From: JBHJHP01 sp042219855
GTDB lineage: Bacteria > Bacteroidota > Bacteroidia > Bacteroidales > UBA5342
NCBI RefSeq assembly: GCF_042219855.1
Contig: NZ_JBHJHP010000003.1
Span: 372,001 to 436,000, forward strand
Direction of reading: 5' to 3'
Length of the DNA: 64,000 bases
A program made the translations under genes and the position numbers. Numbering within the stretch: the first letter of the stretch is position 1; each line of letters begins with the position of its first letter. Positions 17,845 through 27,575 of this stretch are shown here, in pieces. Under the pieces are notes generated by a model, which did no database searches, had not been told where the DNA came from, and was given only the letters and a program-made list of their open reading frames with translations.

Positions 17845-18684
17845 ATGAAAAAAGCGTATTTAATAGTTGCAATATTTGTTATTGGTTTGTGTCAAATTTC
17901 AGCTCAGTCGTTTAATGTAATGACTTACAATATAAAATATGATAATCCGGGTGACTCACTTAACAACTGGGATCATCGTAAAGATATGGTTGTTGGTTTG
18001 ATCCGGTTTCATAAGGCTGATATTTTTGGAATTCAGGAAGGGCTGCATCATCAGGTTGAGTATCTTGTTCAACATTTGCCGGGTTTTCATTACGAGGGTG
18101 TAGGCAGAGACAATGGCAGACAAAAGGGAGAATATTCGGCTGTATTTTATAATGCAAAGCGGTTTACCCGTATAAGCGGAGGTACATTCTGGCTTTCGGA
18201 TACTCCGGAGAAACCAAGTGTGGGCTGGGATGCAGCTTTGGAAAGGATATGTTCCTATGTTTGCCTGAACGATGAAGTATCCGGTGTTAGGTTCTGGGTT
18301 TTTAATGCCCACCTGGATCATATCGGACAAACAGCAAGACTTGAATCGCTGAAACTTATTCATGAAAAAATTAAAGAACTAAAGGATGAAGGAGATATGG
18401 TTATTGTAATGGGAGACTTTAATGCTACACCCTCAGAATCTCCTATTGAATTTATGTCAAAACATTATTCCGAAGCCAGATTAATAAGTAAAGAAGCTCC
18501 CTATGGACCGGAAGCCACCTTTAACGGATTCAGTTTTCATCAAATACCTCAGAATCATATTGATTATATTTTTGTGAACGATAGAATTAAACATGTGTTA
18601 CGTTATGGTGTTTTAACAGATTCAAAACAATGTCGTTATCCTTCTGATCACTTTCCGGTTCTGGCCGAGATTAAACTGAAATAA
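17845..18684 (+). CDS. Exported endonuclease/exonuclease/phosphatase (EEP) family protein
   Basis: 279 aa with a signal peptide ending near Ala20. EEP metal-site motifs are complete: NVMTYNIKYDN near the N-terminus, FGIQEGLHHQ (catalytic Glu), FNAHLDHIG, VMGDFNATPSE and the closing SDHFPVLAEI. Exported members of this group in Bacteroidota act on phosphoesters, but substrates are mostly unknown. It begins 42 bp after the PUL regulator on the same strand and may be co-transcribed, though a link to the glycan is not shown. It is followed by a hairpin shared with the convergent GH51 gene. Confidence 0.88.
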   Translation: MKKAYLIVAIFVIGLCQISAQSFNVMTYNIKYDNPGDSLNNWDHRKDMVVGLIRFHKADIFGIQEGLHHQVEYLVQHLPGFHYEGVGRDNGRQKGEYSAVFYNAKRFTRISGGTFWLSDTPEKPSVGWDAALERICSYVCLNDEVSGVRFWVFNAHLDHIGQTARLESLKLIHEKIKELKDEGDMVIVMGDFNATPSESPIEFMSKHYSEARLISKEAPYGPEATFNGFSFHQIPQNHIDYIFVNDRIKHVLRYGVLTDSKQCRYPSDHFPVLAEIKLK

Positions 18685-18689
18685 GAATA

Positions 18690-18724
18690 AAAAAGCAGAA
18701 CCGAAATTATCAGTCCTGCTTTTT
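18690..18724. terminator. Bidirectional terminator between convergent EEP and GH51 genes
   Basis: AAAAAGCAG (18690-18698) pairs with CTGCTTTTT (18716-18724), and two further inner pairs are possible after one mismatch. The A tract on one side and the T tract on the other give a U run in both directions, as expected between convergent genes. Confidence 0.75.
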
Positions 18725-18743
18725 CTCTTATGGCAATTATGTC

Positions 18744-20711
18744 TTACTTTTTTAATTTAACCACAACCAGACTTTTGGCTCCAATGTCAAGTTTAAGCTC
18801 TTTTCCATTGGTTTTTAAAATGCTTTCTTCGGGATAAATTTCCCGTGGATTATCCAGCGTATTCATGTCATCAGGAGAGGTTCCTGTCAGTGTGGTAACG
18901 CTTACCTTTTTCCCAAACTTTTTCAGACCTTCAAAATCAAAGGAAAGACTTTTATCGCTATCTGACGCATTAACCAGTTTAAGGATGATTTCGTTGGTGG
19001 AATTTTTAACAGATGCAGTCGCATATAAACCATCCTGACCTGTAAGATCATTTCCGTTCAGTTGAATGGGCACCACATCATCACCGGTGTTGGTGGAGAA
19101 CATTTTTTGTACATAATAATTCGCTGATCCCATAGACCTGAGATTGTCAAACCAAATCAAATCCGGTGTCCACTGCCATCCATCAATATGTGCGAAGAGA
19201 GGCGCATATGAAGTCATGACAACGAGGTCGGCATTACGTTCCATACCTGTAATAAACGCTGCTTCTGACAACGCACAATCCCAGTTGTTTTTATTTTCGG
19301 GACTGGCGATCGCTACACTCTGAGCAGCATATTCACCGGCAAATACTTTGGGTCCGCTTCTGTCGTATTCATCATAACGGGTCGCATTATCAAGAAACCA
19401 CTGTGGTGGACGGTAATAGTGTTCATCCACAATTTCGGCATGAAGTTTTTTAAGCTGTTCCCAGCCGTAATCAAAATATTCGCCATCAGGAAATGGTCCG
19501 CTTCCGGAAACCACCACGATATCGGGATATTTTTCTTTTATGGCTTTATCAAATATTTTGTATCTGGCAAAGTATTCCGGTCCCCATTGTTCGTTTCCAA
19601 TTCCTAAGTACTTTAAATTAAACGGCTCAGGATGTCCCATATCCGCTCTTACTTTTCCCCATTCTGTTGACGGATCTCCGTTGGCAAATTCTATTAAATC
19701 CAGGGCATCATCAACATACGGATCAAGTTCTTCAAGCGGAACAAGTTCACCTGTATTAAACTGACAGGCCATTCCACAGCTCAATATTGGCAGTGGCTGT
19801 GCACCTAAATCTTCAGCCAGCTGGAAATATTCAAAGAATCCAAGACCAAAGCTTTGGTAGTAATCGGGTGTAGGTCGATGTGTAAATTCCGTATTCCACC
19901 GGTTAACCAGGTTTTCACGTTCATCAATAGGTCCCACCGTTTTTTTCCACTGATACCTGCGGTCCAGTGTTCGGCCTTCAACGATACAACCGCCTGGGAA
20001 TCTGAGGAAACCTGGCTGCATGTCAGCCAGAAGCTGCACAAGATCCTTTCTGAGACCTTTGGGTCTTCCTTTCCATGTATCTTCAGGGAACATGGAAATC
20101 ATGTCCATATCGATGGTTCCGCTTTCAGAAAAAGTGATTTTAAGCTTTGCCTTTGGGCATGTTTTTGTTGCTTTAATAGATGTGGCATAATTTTTCCAGT
20201 TGTTTCCGCTCACGGTTACAGTATCCGCTCCTATTGTGCTTCCGTCCTGGGCGAGCAAACTGAAAATGACATGTTTTATTCCGCTTTCCTGGCTTGCCAT
20301 AAATGTAAGATTGTAGGTATCATCCTTTTTAATACCCATACCTCGGAATCCCTCATTGATGATGGAATAGCCGTTCGGATCGTTGACTTCTACTTTAATG
20401 AAATGTTGATTCTTCTCATCACTACTGCGTTTAATGGGTGTAGCTTTCCCCGATTTCAAATTCAGGGAATGTCTGTCTGAATTTGGTTCGAGCCATCCCA
20501 TCATAGGTTCAAAAAACTCAAAAGACCTGTTCTTAACCAGTTCTGCATAAATACCACCATCTGCAGCAAAATTGATATCCTCGAAAAAGATACCGTACAT
20601 CGTTGGCTGGATTTCAGCGATAGTTTCATTGGGTTTAACCACAAGCCTGGTTTGCCCTGTGAGGTTTGTTGCCAGGACAATCAAAACGATTGCCAGAATG
20701 TTACGTGTCAT
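18744..20711 (-). CDS. GH51 alpha-L-arabinofuranosidase with inserted CBM4_9-like domain
   Basis: 655 aa with a signal peptide ending near Gln20. The N-terminal part shows MYGIFFEDINFAADGGIYAELV, the GH51 start block. A carbohydrate-binding-like insertion lies at about 75-205 (DTYNLTFMASQESG). The catalytic barrel has FLRFPGGCIVEG (237-246), GIGNEQWGPEY with acid/base Glu374, and VFAGEYAA with the probable nucleophile Glu460. The C-terminal beta-sandwich ends LVVVKLKK. GH51 enzymes release terminal arabinofuranose from arabinans, arabinoxylans and arabinogalactans. It is transcribed toward the PUL regulator block with its own upstream spacer, so it is probably a separate unit. Export suggests periplasmic processing. 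Confidence 0.94.
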   Translation of the reverse strand: MTRNILAIVLIVLATNLTGQTRLVVKPNETIAEIQPTMYGIFFEDINFAADGGIYAELVKNRSFEFFEPMMGWLEPNSDRHSLNLKSGKATPIKRSSDEKNQHFIKVEVNDPNGYSIINEGFRGMGIKKDDTYNLTFMASQESGIKHVIFSLLAQDGSTIGADTVTVSGNNWKNYATSIKATKTCPKAKLKITFSESGTIDMDMISMFPEDTWKGRPKGLRKDLVQLLADMQPGFLRFPGGCIVEGRTLDRRYQWKKTVGPIDERENLVNRWNTEFTHRPTPDYYQSFGLGFFEYFQLAEDLGAQPLPILSCGMACQFNTGELVPLEELDPYVDDALDLIEFANGDPSTEWGKVRADMGHPEPFNLKYLGIGNEQWGPEYFARYKIFDKAIKEKYPDIVVVSGSGPFPDGEYFDYGWEQLKKLHAEIVDEHYYRPPQWFLDNATRYDEYDRSGPKVFAGEYAAQSVAIASPENKNNWDCALSEAAFITGMERNADLVVMTSYAPLFAHIDGWQWTPDLIWFDNLRSMGSANYYVQKMFSTNTGDDVVPIQLNGNDLTGQDGLYATASVKNSTNEIILKLVNASDSDKSLSFDFEGLKKFGKKVSVTTLTGTSPDDMNTLDNPREIYPEESILKTNGKELKLDIGAKSLVVVKLKK

Positions 20712-21005
20712 AATGTTGTGAATTATTTGTGTTATTGTATTTCTTTTGATGCTTTATCAGTTTTGGTTTGTAAATATACCAAAATTCATAAAATGTTTCT
20801 GTAAATGCGTATGGACCTGAACGTATTTTTTTAAGAGACACTCATGAAACAGGGTTTTAATTTTTTTCATTTATTAATCCGGGTGCTGAATCCTTTTATT
20901 CCGTTGTAACGCAGATTATCATGTTTATCAACGGTACAAATATTAAAGTACCTTAAGTCTTGCACTGTTTTTACGTTTTAATTGTTAATCAAGAAAATAA
21001 AAGCT

Positions 21006-22391
21006 ATGAAATTCAGGACAGAACATGATGCAATGGGAGATGTCAGGGTCCCTGCAGACAAATACTGGGGTTCCCAAACGGAAAGAAGTCTGAATAATTT
21101 CAGGATTGGTCCGGCTGCAAGCATGCCCGGCGAGATTATTTACGCGTTTGCTGTAGTTAAAAAAGCAGCAGCTTCGGTTAACAAAGATCTGGAAGTTCTT
21201 GCACCCGATAAGGCAGAACTGATTTCTATGGTCTGTGAAGAAATTCTGGAGAAGAAACTTGATGATCAGTTTCCTCTGGTCATTTGGCAGACGGGAAGTG
21301 GCACTCAAACCAATATGAATATAAATGAAGTTATCGCTAACCGTGGTCATGTCCTGAATGGTGGAAAACTGACAGATGAACGAAAATTTTTGAGTCCGGT
21401 TGATGATGTCAATAAAAGTCAGAGTAGTAATGATACCTTTCCTACAGCTTTGCACATTGCAGTATACGGTATGACCGCAAGCAAAACGCTGCCCGGATTA
21501 AAAAAACTGAGGGATGAGCTTCAGAAAAAAGCGGAAGAATTCTCTGATGTGGTAAAACTAGGCCGTACCCATTTTATGGATGCTACTCCCGTAACGCTGG
21601 GCCAGGAATTCAGCGCTTATGTACAACAGCTTGAAAATGGTATTGATGCTGTTGAACATGCCCTAAAGAAAGTTTCATTGCTTGCGCTGGGTGGTACAGC
21701 TGTAGGAACAGGTTTGAACGCACCCGAAAAGTTTGATGAACTGGTGGCACTCCGGATTGCCGAGTTTACGGGGTATCCTTTTGCCACAGCACCCAATAAA
21801 TTTGAAGCACTTGCCGGCAACGATGCCATTGTTGAACTCAGTGGTGCCTTTAAACGTATTGCTGTCAGTCTGATGAAGATTGGAAATGATATACGAATGT
21901 TAAGCAGTGGTCCGCGTGGAGGAATAGGTGAAATTATAATTCCTGCTAACGAACCAGGTTCGAGTATTATGCCCGGGAAAGTAAATCCAACACAGGCAGA
22001 AGCATTGACAATGGTTGCAGCACAGGTTATGGGAAATGATGTGACCATTGGTATTGCAGGTAGTAACGGACAGTTTGAGCTTAATGTTTTTCGTCCGGTT
22101 GTTGCCGTTAATATTTTGCAAAGCGCCGGGCTCCTCGGTGATGCCTCTTTTAGTTTTGCAGAACATTGTATAGCAGGTGTGCAGGCCAATTTAGCACGAA
22201 TTGAAGCACATCTGAATCATTCCTTAATGTTGGTCACAAGTCTGAATCCACATATTGGATATTATAAATCAGCCGAAATAGCCATGAAGGCATACAACGA
22301 AAATACCACCTTAAAAGATGCAGCAATGGCTTTAGGATATGTTACAGAAAAAGAATTTGACGAATGGGTAGATCCTTCAAAAATGGTATAA
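21006..22391 (+). CDS. fumC: Class II fumarate hydratase
   Basis: Iron-independent fumarase of the TCA cycle (fumarate + water to malate), cytoplasmic homotetramer, 461 aa, the usual length. An in-frame TTG at 20982 would extend it, but the family start MKFRTEHDAMGDVRVPADKYWG begins at the ATG at 21006. Visible blocks are WQTGSGTQTNMNINEVI, KSQSSNDTFPTA, GRTHFMDATPVTLGQEFSAY, the superfamily signature GSSIMPGKVNPTQAE and the C-terminal TLKDAAMALGYVTEKEFDEWV. It ends 15 bp from the convergent pncA gene. It stands alone, with no other TCA gene nearby. Confidence 0.97.
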   Translation: MKFRTEHDAMGDVRVPADKYWGSQTERSLNNFRIGPAASMPGEIIYAFAVVKKAAASVNKDLEVLAPDKAELISMVCEEILEKKLDDQFPLVIWQTGSGTQTNMNINEVIANRGHVLNGGKLTDERKFLSPVDDVNKSQSSNDTFPTALHIAVYGMTASKTLPGLKKLRDELQKKAEEFSDVVKLGRTHFMDATPVTLGQEFSAYVQQLENGIDAVEHALKKVSLLALGGTAVGTGLNAPEKFDELVALRIAEFTGYPFATAPNKFEALAGNDAIVELSGAFKRIAVSLMKIGNDIRMLSSGPRGGIGEIIIPANEPGSSIMPGKVNPTQAEALTMVAAQVMGNDVTIGIAGSNGQFELNVFRPVVAVNILQSAGLLGDASFSFAEHCIAGVQANLARIEAHLNHSLMLVTSLNPHIGYYKSAEIAMKAYNENTTLKDAAMALGYVTEKEFDEWVDPSKMV

Positions 22392-22406
22392 ACAAGGATC
22401 AGGCTC

Positions 22407-22952
22407 TCAATTACTGGGTATAATATCGTCCAGAATTACTGCTCCGGCATCATACATTTCCTTCCATGCATTTTCTTCATCACCTGGCTTTGCCTTTACA
22501 CCAGCGGTTGCAGTTTTGATCACAAACGTTTTAAATTTGTTTTTAATGGCATCGAGTACGGTTTGCTTTACACAGTATTCTGTTGTTAAACCACATACAT
22601 ATAATTCAGAAACTTCCCGTTCATGCAGAACGTCTGTCAGACTAACATTGGTAGCTTCGAATGCAGAATAACCATCATCAGTATTTTCGGTACCTTTTCT
22701 CAGTACCAGGTCAATGTTTTTCGATTTCAGTGCAATTGGGAATTTAGATCCCAGTGATCCTTTGACGCAATGAGAAGGCCACTTTTCGAAGTGGACCGTT
22801 TCCTCAGGATGCCAGTCTTTGGAGGCAATCACAAAGTGAAAATCTTCCATCAGTGTGTTTACAACCGGTATAATTTTGTTTCCATCCGGTGCAGGCAAAG
22901 CACCACCGGGTAAAAAGTCATTTTGTAAATCTACAATTAATAAAGCTTTCAT
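22407..22952 (-). CDS. pncA: Nicotinamidase (isochorismatase-like hydrolase)
   Basis: 181 aa. It deamidates nicotinamide to nicotinate in NAD salvage. The catalytic triad is Asp8 (IVDLQNDF), Lys86 (LRKGTE) and Cys127 (TTEYCVKQT). The metal ligands fit Asp46, His48 (DWHPEE), His54 and His61. The length matches the family. It lies 42 bp downstream of pncB on the same strand, and the two enzymes act in consecutive steps, so the pair is probably an operon. Confidence 0.96.
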   Translation of the reverse strand: MKALLIVDLQNDFLPGGALPAPDGNKIIPVVNTLMEDFHFVIASKDWHPEETVHFEKWPSHCVKGSLGSKFPIALKSKNIDLVLRKGTENTDDGYSAFEATNVSLTDVLHEREVSELYVCGLTTEYCVKQTVLDAIKNKFKTFVIKTATAGVKAKPGDEENAWKEMYDAGAVILDDIIPSN

Positions 22953-22994
22953 ACCTTTCCTGTTTTAATAATGAATTAAAGAGTCAGGGGAAAT

Positions 22995-24398
22995 CTATTC
23001 ACGATTGGTTAGCTTGTTCCGGATCTGCAATAGTTTATCACTGATACCGGTTTTATAAACGTGCGGATTTAAAAAACGTTTATATTCTTCAGGCAACTTA
23101 TTTAACCTGTTTTTTGTAAATATAGCAATTTCTGCTGATTGTGTATTATTATTCAGAAAATTACCATGCTTAACGACCATCGTCATCAGTTCCTCCCGTT
23201 TAAAAGATGCAAGGTTTAAATGTTTCCCCGGTTCAACCGGATGATGCATGCGTTGAATGTCTTTCTCATCATTAAGCACAATGGCATCACATTTAAATAA
23301 GCCATCGTTATCGTAATACCGCCAAATTTTCTTTTTCCCCGGTAAGGTCATTTTTGAAATATTTTCTGAGAATTTCATTGTTGGTGTTCCATCCAGTTCT
23401 GCAAGTTTGTATACACCATCCAGGGCAGCATCGTCTTTTCCGGTAACGAGTGCTGTACCAATACCGAAAGAGTCAACCGGTGCACCCTGTGTCAGAAGGC
23501 TTTGAATAATATATTCATCAAGCTGATTGGATGCCACAATTTTGACCTCAGGAAAGCCTGCGTAGTCAAGCATTTTACGGGACTGCTTACTCAGGTAGGT
23601 AAGGTCCCCGCTGTCAAGGCGTATTCCTGAAAGGCCTTTGCCGATGTTTTTAAGCTCTTCAGCAATTTTTATGGCATTCGGTACACCGCTTTTAAGGGTA
23701 TTATAGGTGTCAACCAGCAATATGCAGTTATCAGGAAAAATACGCGCATAAGTCCGGAAAGCTTCCAGTTCATCGTTGAAACTCTGTATCCATGAATGTG
23801 CCATGGTGCCGGTACTGGGTACTTCATGTAATCTGGCCCCCATAACATTTGAAGTGGCATCAAATCCGCCATTCATTGCAGCTTTAGTCGCAAGAATCCC
23901 ACCAAATCCCTGGGCACGCCGTAATCCAAATTCCAGCAGCAAGCGTTCACCGGCCACCATGCGCATTCTGTTGGCTTTTGTTGCGATCAGCGATTCAAAA
24001 TTAAGCACGTTGAGAAGCAACGTTTCTATGAGTTGTGTTTCAGCCAGATTACCTTCAATTCTAACCACTGGTTCATTGGGAAAGATGACTTCACCTTCAT
24101 TTACTGACCATATGTCCCCTGAAAAGGAGAAAGTTTCAAGATACTTTACAAATTCTGAGTTGAAACCAACAGAAAGAAGGTAGTTGCAGTCATCCTTACT
24201 GAAGCGGAAGTCCTTTAGCAATTCAAGAAACGTGGATAGCCCGGAAAAGGAAACGAAGCCACCATTAAATGGATTTTTGCGGTAAAAATAATCGAATGAA
24301 GCCCGTTGCCTGTATTTGCCACTAAGAAAATACCCCTGTGCCATGGTAAGTTCATAGTGATCAGTGTATAGTCCATTGGCCTGATTGTGTATTAACAT
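22995..24398 (-). CDS. pncB: Nicotinate phosphoribosyltransferase
   Basis: 467 aa cytoplasmic enzyme that joins nicotinate to PRPP to give nicotinate mononucleotide. The start LYTDHYELTMAQGYFLSGKY is the family's typical N-terminus. Further conserved parts are LEFGLRRAQGFGG, GTMAHSWIQSF, VDTYNT and GIRLDSGDLTYLSKQSRKMLDYAGF, with the phosphoribosyl-binding region near SFGIGTALVTG. It is the first gene of the pncB-pncA pair. The product feeds nadD/nadE, which are not in the window. Confidence 0.96.
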   Translation of the reverse strand: MLIHNQANGLYTDHYELTMAQGYFLSGKYRQRASFDYFYRKNPFNGGFVSFSGLSTFLELLKDFRFSKDDCNYLLSVGFNSEFVKYLETFSFSGDIWSVNEGEVIFPNEPVVRIEGNLAETQLIETLLLNVLNFESLIATKANRMRMVAGERLLLEFGLRRAQGFGGILATKAAMNGGFDATSNVMGARLHEVPSTGTMAHSWIQSFNDELEAFRTYARIFPDNCILLVDTYNTLKSGVPNAIKIAEELKNIGKGLSGIRLDSGDLTYLSKQSRKMLDYAGFPEVKIVASNQLDEYIIQSLLTQGAPVDSFGIGTALVTGKDDAALDGVYKLAELDGTPTMKFSENISKMTLPGKKKIWRYYDNDGLFKCDAIVLNDEKDIQRMHHPVEPGKHLNLASFKREELMTMVVKHGNFLNNNTQSAEIAIFTKNRLNKLPEEYKRFLNPHVYKTGISDKLLQIRNKLTNRE

Positions 24399-24505
24399 GG
24401 ATATTTATATTGGGATTGAACATATACAAAATACGAAAAATGACAGGCTTGAGAAAACAATTTTTGCTAATACAGCTTAAATTTTGACATAATACGTTAA
24501 AGGAA

Positions 24506-25453
24506 TTACCAGGTATACTCCTGCCATAAATCAGGTCTGTAGTATTTTAGTATCCTCATCATTCTCAGTGTATTCCAGCCTGATGGCTGACCACTTTTTT
24601 CCATTTCAAAATGTGTTTTACCTGCATACGCTGCATTCAGGTTCCATGTATATTGTTTATTGCGTTTACCAATGAGATAACTGATTGCTTCTTCCATTCT
24701 GGCATCCCATGGAGTCAGGGAATACTGAAAATAGTCCAGTGCTTTTAGGATATCGTATTTCCAGCGGCAGGGGTACGGTATCCTTAAAAAATCCTTTTTG
24801 ATGATTTCACCGGTTTTATCCGATTTGAAAAGATGGTGCTGCAAAATGAATTCCTTCGATGAGTTTTCAGCTTTCGTAAGTTCATCCAGTTTATAGGTAT
24901 AACCATTTTTTCGGTATTCATCAATGCCTTCCAGTACCGAAAGGGTAGTGTGAAGAGAACTATGCGTTGCCCCTGAGCGGTTCGACCTGCAATTGAATCC
25001 ACCATCTGGCATCACCTGCGATAATAAAAAGTCGACAACAGAATGCATTCCGTTGGCATCGGCTTTAAAATAGCAGGCGTAATTCAGGAACATTCCATTG
25101 ATACATACATCAATTACGCTTATTGTTCCTATTGGATTAATACCTCCATCAGAGGCTTTGTTTTCAAGTAGAAGTTTTTTAAGTATGAAGTCTACGTTGC
25201 CACTTGTGTTATCCATTGCAAGATTTTTTAAATCCAAAAGCGTGTAATGCGTTGAAATCCATTTGGGCTGGTAAAAACCTGCACCCCAGTGGCCGTCAGA
25301 TTTTTGTTTAGAAAGAAAAGTTTTACCCCAGCCTTCCATTGCAATGCGGTTTTTTAAATCTTTACGGTCAGAACCTAAAAGATCACGATGTACCTGATAT
25401 TGTATGGATACATCCATATTTAATAACCAATCTATCACTTTTTTTGGGTCCAT
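24506..25453 (-). CDS. Protein with prenyltransferase/squalene-cyclase-like helical-toroid repeats
   Basis: 315 aa, no signal peptide. Repeats of the alpha/alpha-toroid type are visible: FLSKQKSDGHWGAGFYQPKW, VDFLLSQVMPDGGFNCRSNRSGATHSSLHTTLSVLEGI and the C-terminal GQPSGWNTLRMMRILKY. These resemble repeats of squalene cyclases and prenyltransferase beta subunits, but the DxDD-type catalytic motif of cyclases is not seen, so no reaction is proposed. It starts 25 bp after the HXXEE protein gene on the same strand, so the two are probably co-transcribed. Confidence 0.75.
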   Translation of the reverse strand: MDPKKVIDWLLNMDVSIQYQVHRDLLGSDRKDLKNRIAMEGWGKTFLSKQKSDGHWGAGFYQPKWISTHYTLLDLKNLAMDNTSGNVDFILKKLLLENKASDGGINPIGTISVIDVCINGMFLNYACYFKADANGMHSVVDFLLSQVMPDGGFNCRSNRSGATHSSLHTTLSVLEGIDEYRKNGYTYKLDELTKAENSSKEFILQHHLFKSDKTGEIIKKDFLRIPYPCRWKYDILKALDYFQYSLTPWDARMEEAISYLIGKRNKQYTWNLNAAYAGKTHFEMEKSGQPSGWNTLRMMRILKYYRPDLWQEYTW

Positions 25454-25478
25454 GATGTAATCTGCAGTTTAAATATGG

Positions 25479-25988
25479 TTATAATTTTAAGCGTAATACC
25501 AGTTTGTGCATCAGAAAAAGATTACCGGCAGCGCTTAACGTAACTATAATGGTGTTTGTAAAGAATGCAGAAGGATCAAAGTAAACGGAGCTGATATAAA
25601 AATGGATGACGTATGTCCCATACACCACCGTTAATAGTGATGTTACAAGGGCCGGGATGTAGGACCGAAGTACGATAGCCTGTCCGATATGCACAAACAA
25701 ATGCAGCGAATAGACAAGGACTAACGACATGAAAAGTGTGTAACTGGCAGTAAAATAGGTCATGATGGTTAAAGCAGTCACCAAAAGAAATTCTTCAGCA
25801 ACAATAAAAGCAAAACCCGCCGTGGATAATGCTTTCTGACGGCGAATTATCATACTACCCAGGTTGGGTAACCTGGATGTAATTTTAGGTTCAGCCCTTT
25901 TAACCCATGATTGCATAAAAATAATTTCCTCGAATTCGTGTATCATGAATACTGCAGGAAATATCAGCACAATAAAAAGAATATCCAT
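25479..25988 (-). CDS. HXXEE-domain integral membrane protein
   Basis: 169 aa with about five hydrophobic segments: 3-15, 54-70, 75-90, 100-130 and 140-165. The N-terminal HEFEEIIFMQSW (residues 17-28) is the HXXEE signature of an uncharacterised family of small membrane proteins. The His and two Glu suggest metal binding, which is inference only. It lies upstream of the toroid-like protein in a two-gene unit and 71 bp from the histidine kinase gene at 26059-27216, which is transcribed in the same direction. Confidence 0.8.
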   Translation of the reverse strand: MDILFIVLIFPAVFMIHEFEEIIFMQSWVKRAEPKITSRLPNLGSMIIRRQKALSTAGFAFIVAEEFLLVTALTIMTYFTASYTLFMSLVLVYSLHLFVHIGQAIVLRSYIPALVTSLLTVVYGTYVIHFYISSVYFDPSAFFTNTIIVTLSAAGNLFLMHKLVLRLKL

Positions 25989-26058
25989 TAGGGTTATGAT
26001 TGTGAATACTGCTTCACAATTTAAGAATAAAAGCTTAAAATAAAGTTGTTTATAATAA

Positions 26059-27216
26059 TTATTCCTGTTGGACTGAAGGAAGTATACAGCTTACTCTTGT
26101 GCCTTTTCCCACCTGGGATTTAAGAATTATTTCACCTCCCATGGCTTCAATATATGATTTAGAGATGGAAAGGCCAACGCCTAAACCCCCGTATTTCCTG
26201 GTTTTGGTATCATCGACCTGCCTGAATCTGTCAAAAATAAAAACTTTATCTTCATCAGAAATACCGATGCCGGTATCTTCAATAAAAAATTCAAACAATG
26301 AATCCCGTTGCTGTACGCCAAAAGATACCTCTCCCTTTTTTGTGAACTTTAAAGCATTATCAATCAGGTTTGATAATACCTGATTGAGTTTGGTTTCATC
26401 AGCATAAATGGTTGTTGCAGTTGGTAATAACCTGGCAGTCAATTTCAGCTTTTTTGTGGAAGCCAGTTTTTCGAAAGTAGCCTGCTGGTATTTCAGTACC
26501 TCATTTACATAAATGGTTTTGGGTTTTAAGGTTAATTTGTTTGCTTCAATTTTGGAAATATCAATTATGCTGTTGATGATATTCAATAATTGCGAACTTG
26601 CCCTTTGAATAATTTCGATGTATTTAAGCTTAAGATCCTGATCATCTTCATCCTCCAGTAATGCACTGAATCCCATTATACTGTTCATCGGAGTTCGTAT
26701 TTCATGACTCAGATTGGCGAGAAATGATGTTTTTAAACGGTCACTCTCTTCGGCTTTTTCCACAGCCAGTAAGAGTTCCTGATTTTGCTTCCTTAGATTG
26801 GCTTGTGCTTCTGCCAGCTTTTTTTCTTCTCTGGCCTCTTTTAATGCTCTTCTAACCGAAGGAATTAGACGGGTAAGCCTGTCTTTCAGTACATAATCCG
26901 TGGCGCCTTTTTTTAAAAGGTCCACTGCTTTATCTTCACCTATGGTTCCCGAAACAACAATGAATGGAGTAGAAGGGTAGGTGTTTTGTGTCATCTCCAA
27001 TGCAGCAAAAGCATCGAACGAGGGCAGACTGAAATCTGATAATACAATGTCGAATGGACCCTTGTTTTGTAAGGCTTCAATAAATGTTTCGCTGTTTATG
27101 GCATGTGTAAAATCAAGTTTAAACTCAGATTCAATCATATTTTTAATGATTTCAAAATCAAAGTTTGAGTCTTCCAGAAAAAGCACTTTTAATATGTCAG
27201 GTTTTATCGTATACAT
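26059..27216 (-). CDS. Receiver-histidine kinase (N-terminal REC, C-terminal kinase), soluble
   Basis: 385 aa without membrane segments. The receiver domain (about 9-125) has the acidic pair E15-D16, phospho-acceptor Asp61 (DIVLSDFSLP) and Lys111 (VLKDR). A coiled coil (about 126-165) links it to HisKA with His171 (NLSHEIRTPMNS) and a HATPase domain (about 270-380) with the N box LSNLIDNALKFT, DTGIGI and GGLGVGLSISK. The REC-first order means that an upstream kinase may phosphorylate Asp61 to tune its kinase activity. The nearest kinase is encoded at 27576-29441 on the same strand. No DNA-binding partner is encoded nearby. Confidence 0.93.
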   Translation of the reverse strand: MYTIKPDILKVLFLEDSNFDFEIIKNMIESEFKLDFTHAINSETFIEALQNKGPFDIVLSDFSLPSFDAFAALEMTQNTYPSTPFIVVSGTIGEDKAVDLLKKGATDYVLKDRLTRLIPSVRRALKEAREEKKLAEAQANLRKQNQELLLAVEKAEESDRLKTSFLANLSHEIRTPMNSIMGFSALLEDEDDQDLKLKYIEIIQRASSQLLNIINSIIDISKIEANKLTLKPKTIYVNEVLKYQQATFEKLASTKKLKLTARLLPTATTIYADETKLNQVLSNLIDNALKFTKKGEVSFGVQQRDSLFEFFIEDTGIGISDEDKVFIFDRFRQVDDTKTRKYGGLGVGLSISKSYIEAMGGEIILKSQVGKGTRVSCILPSVQQE

Positions 27217-27575
27217 CTTTATTTGTTTAGCGGTGAATTTATATCTGTTGTCATTCCGGTTTTAATCCTTCAGGAATCAGTTCCTTTATAGTTGATAGAT
27301 AATAAATTCAGAATTCACACAAGGGGCTTAGCTTATAACCGGATTGGACGCATTGTTTTATAAGGTGAATATAACCACCGGTAATTTCGGACTATCCGGT
27401 TAAGGCATATTGAAATCCGGATAATGACAGTCTGAGATACATCATCCCTGTGTTTAAAATCTTCAAATTTTGTTAAGTAATCTTAGCTACTCCGTTTTAA
27501 ATCATTTTACGTGAACAGTAAGTATTCAGCTTTCTTCATTATTCATTTTCTATCCGGAATCATTGTTATCATCGT
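27217..27575. other. Spacer between two kinase genes, no gene seen
   Basis: 359 bp of AT-rich sequence. It presumably contains the promoter of the downstream (lower-coordinate) kinase. A short inverted pair built on ACCGGAT and ATCCGGT is present but too weak to call a site. No ORF, RNA gene or U-tract hairpin was recognised. Confidence 0.4.

Noticed and set aside
19854..20480. 208-codon plus-strand frame inside the GH51 gene
   Set aside because: It is antisense to well conserved GH51 sequence and has no family motif; a shadow frame.
21617..22189. 190-codon minus-strand frame inside fumC
   Set aside because: It mirrors the fumarase core and is low-complexity (Ser/Pro/Ile-rich); no start context or homology pattern.
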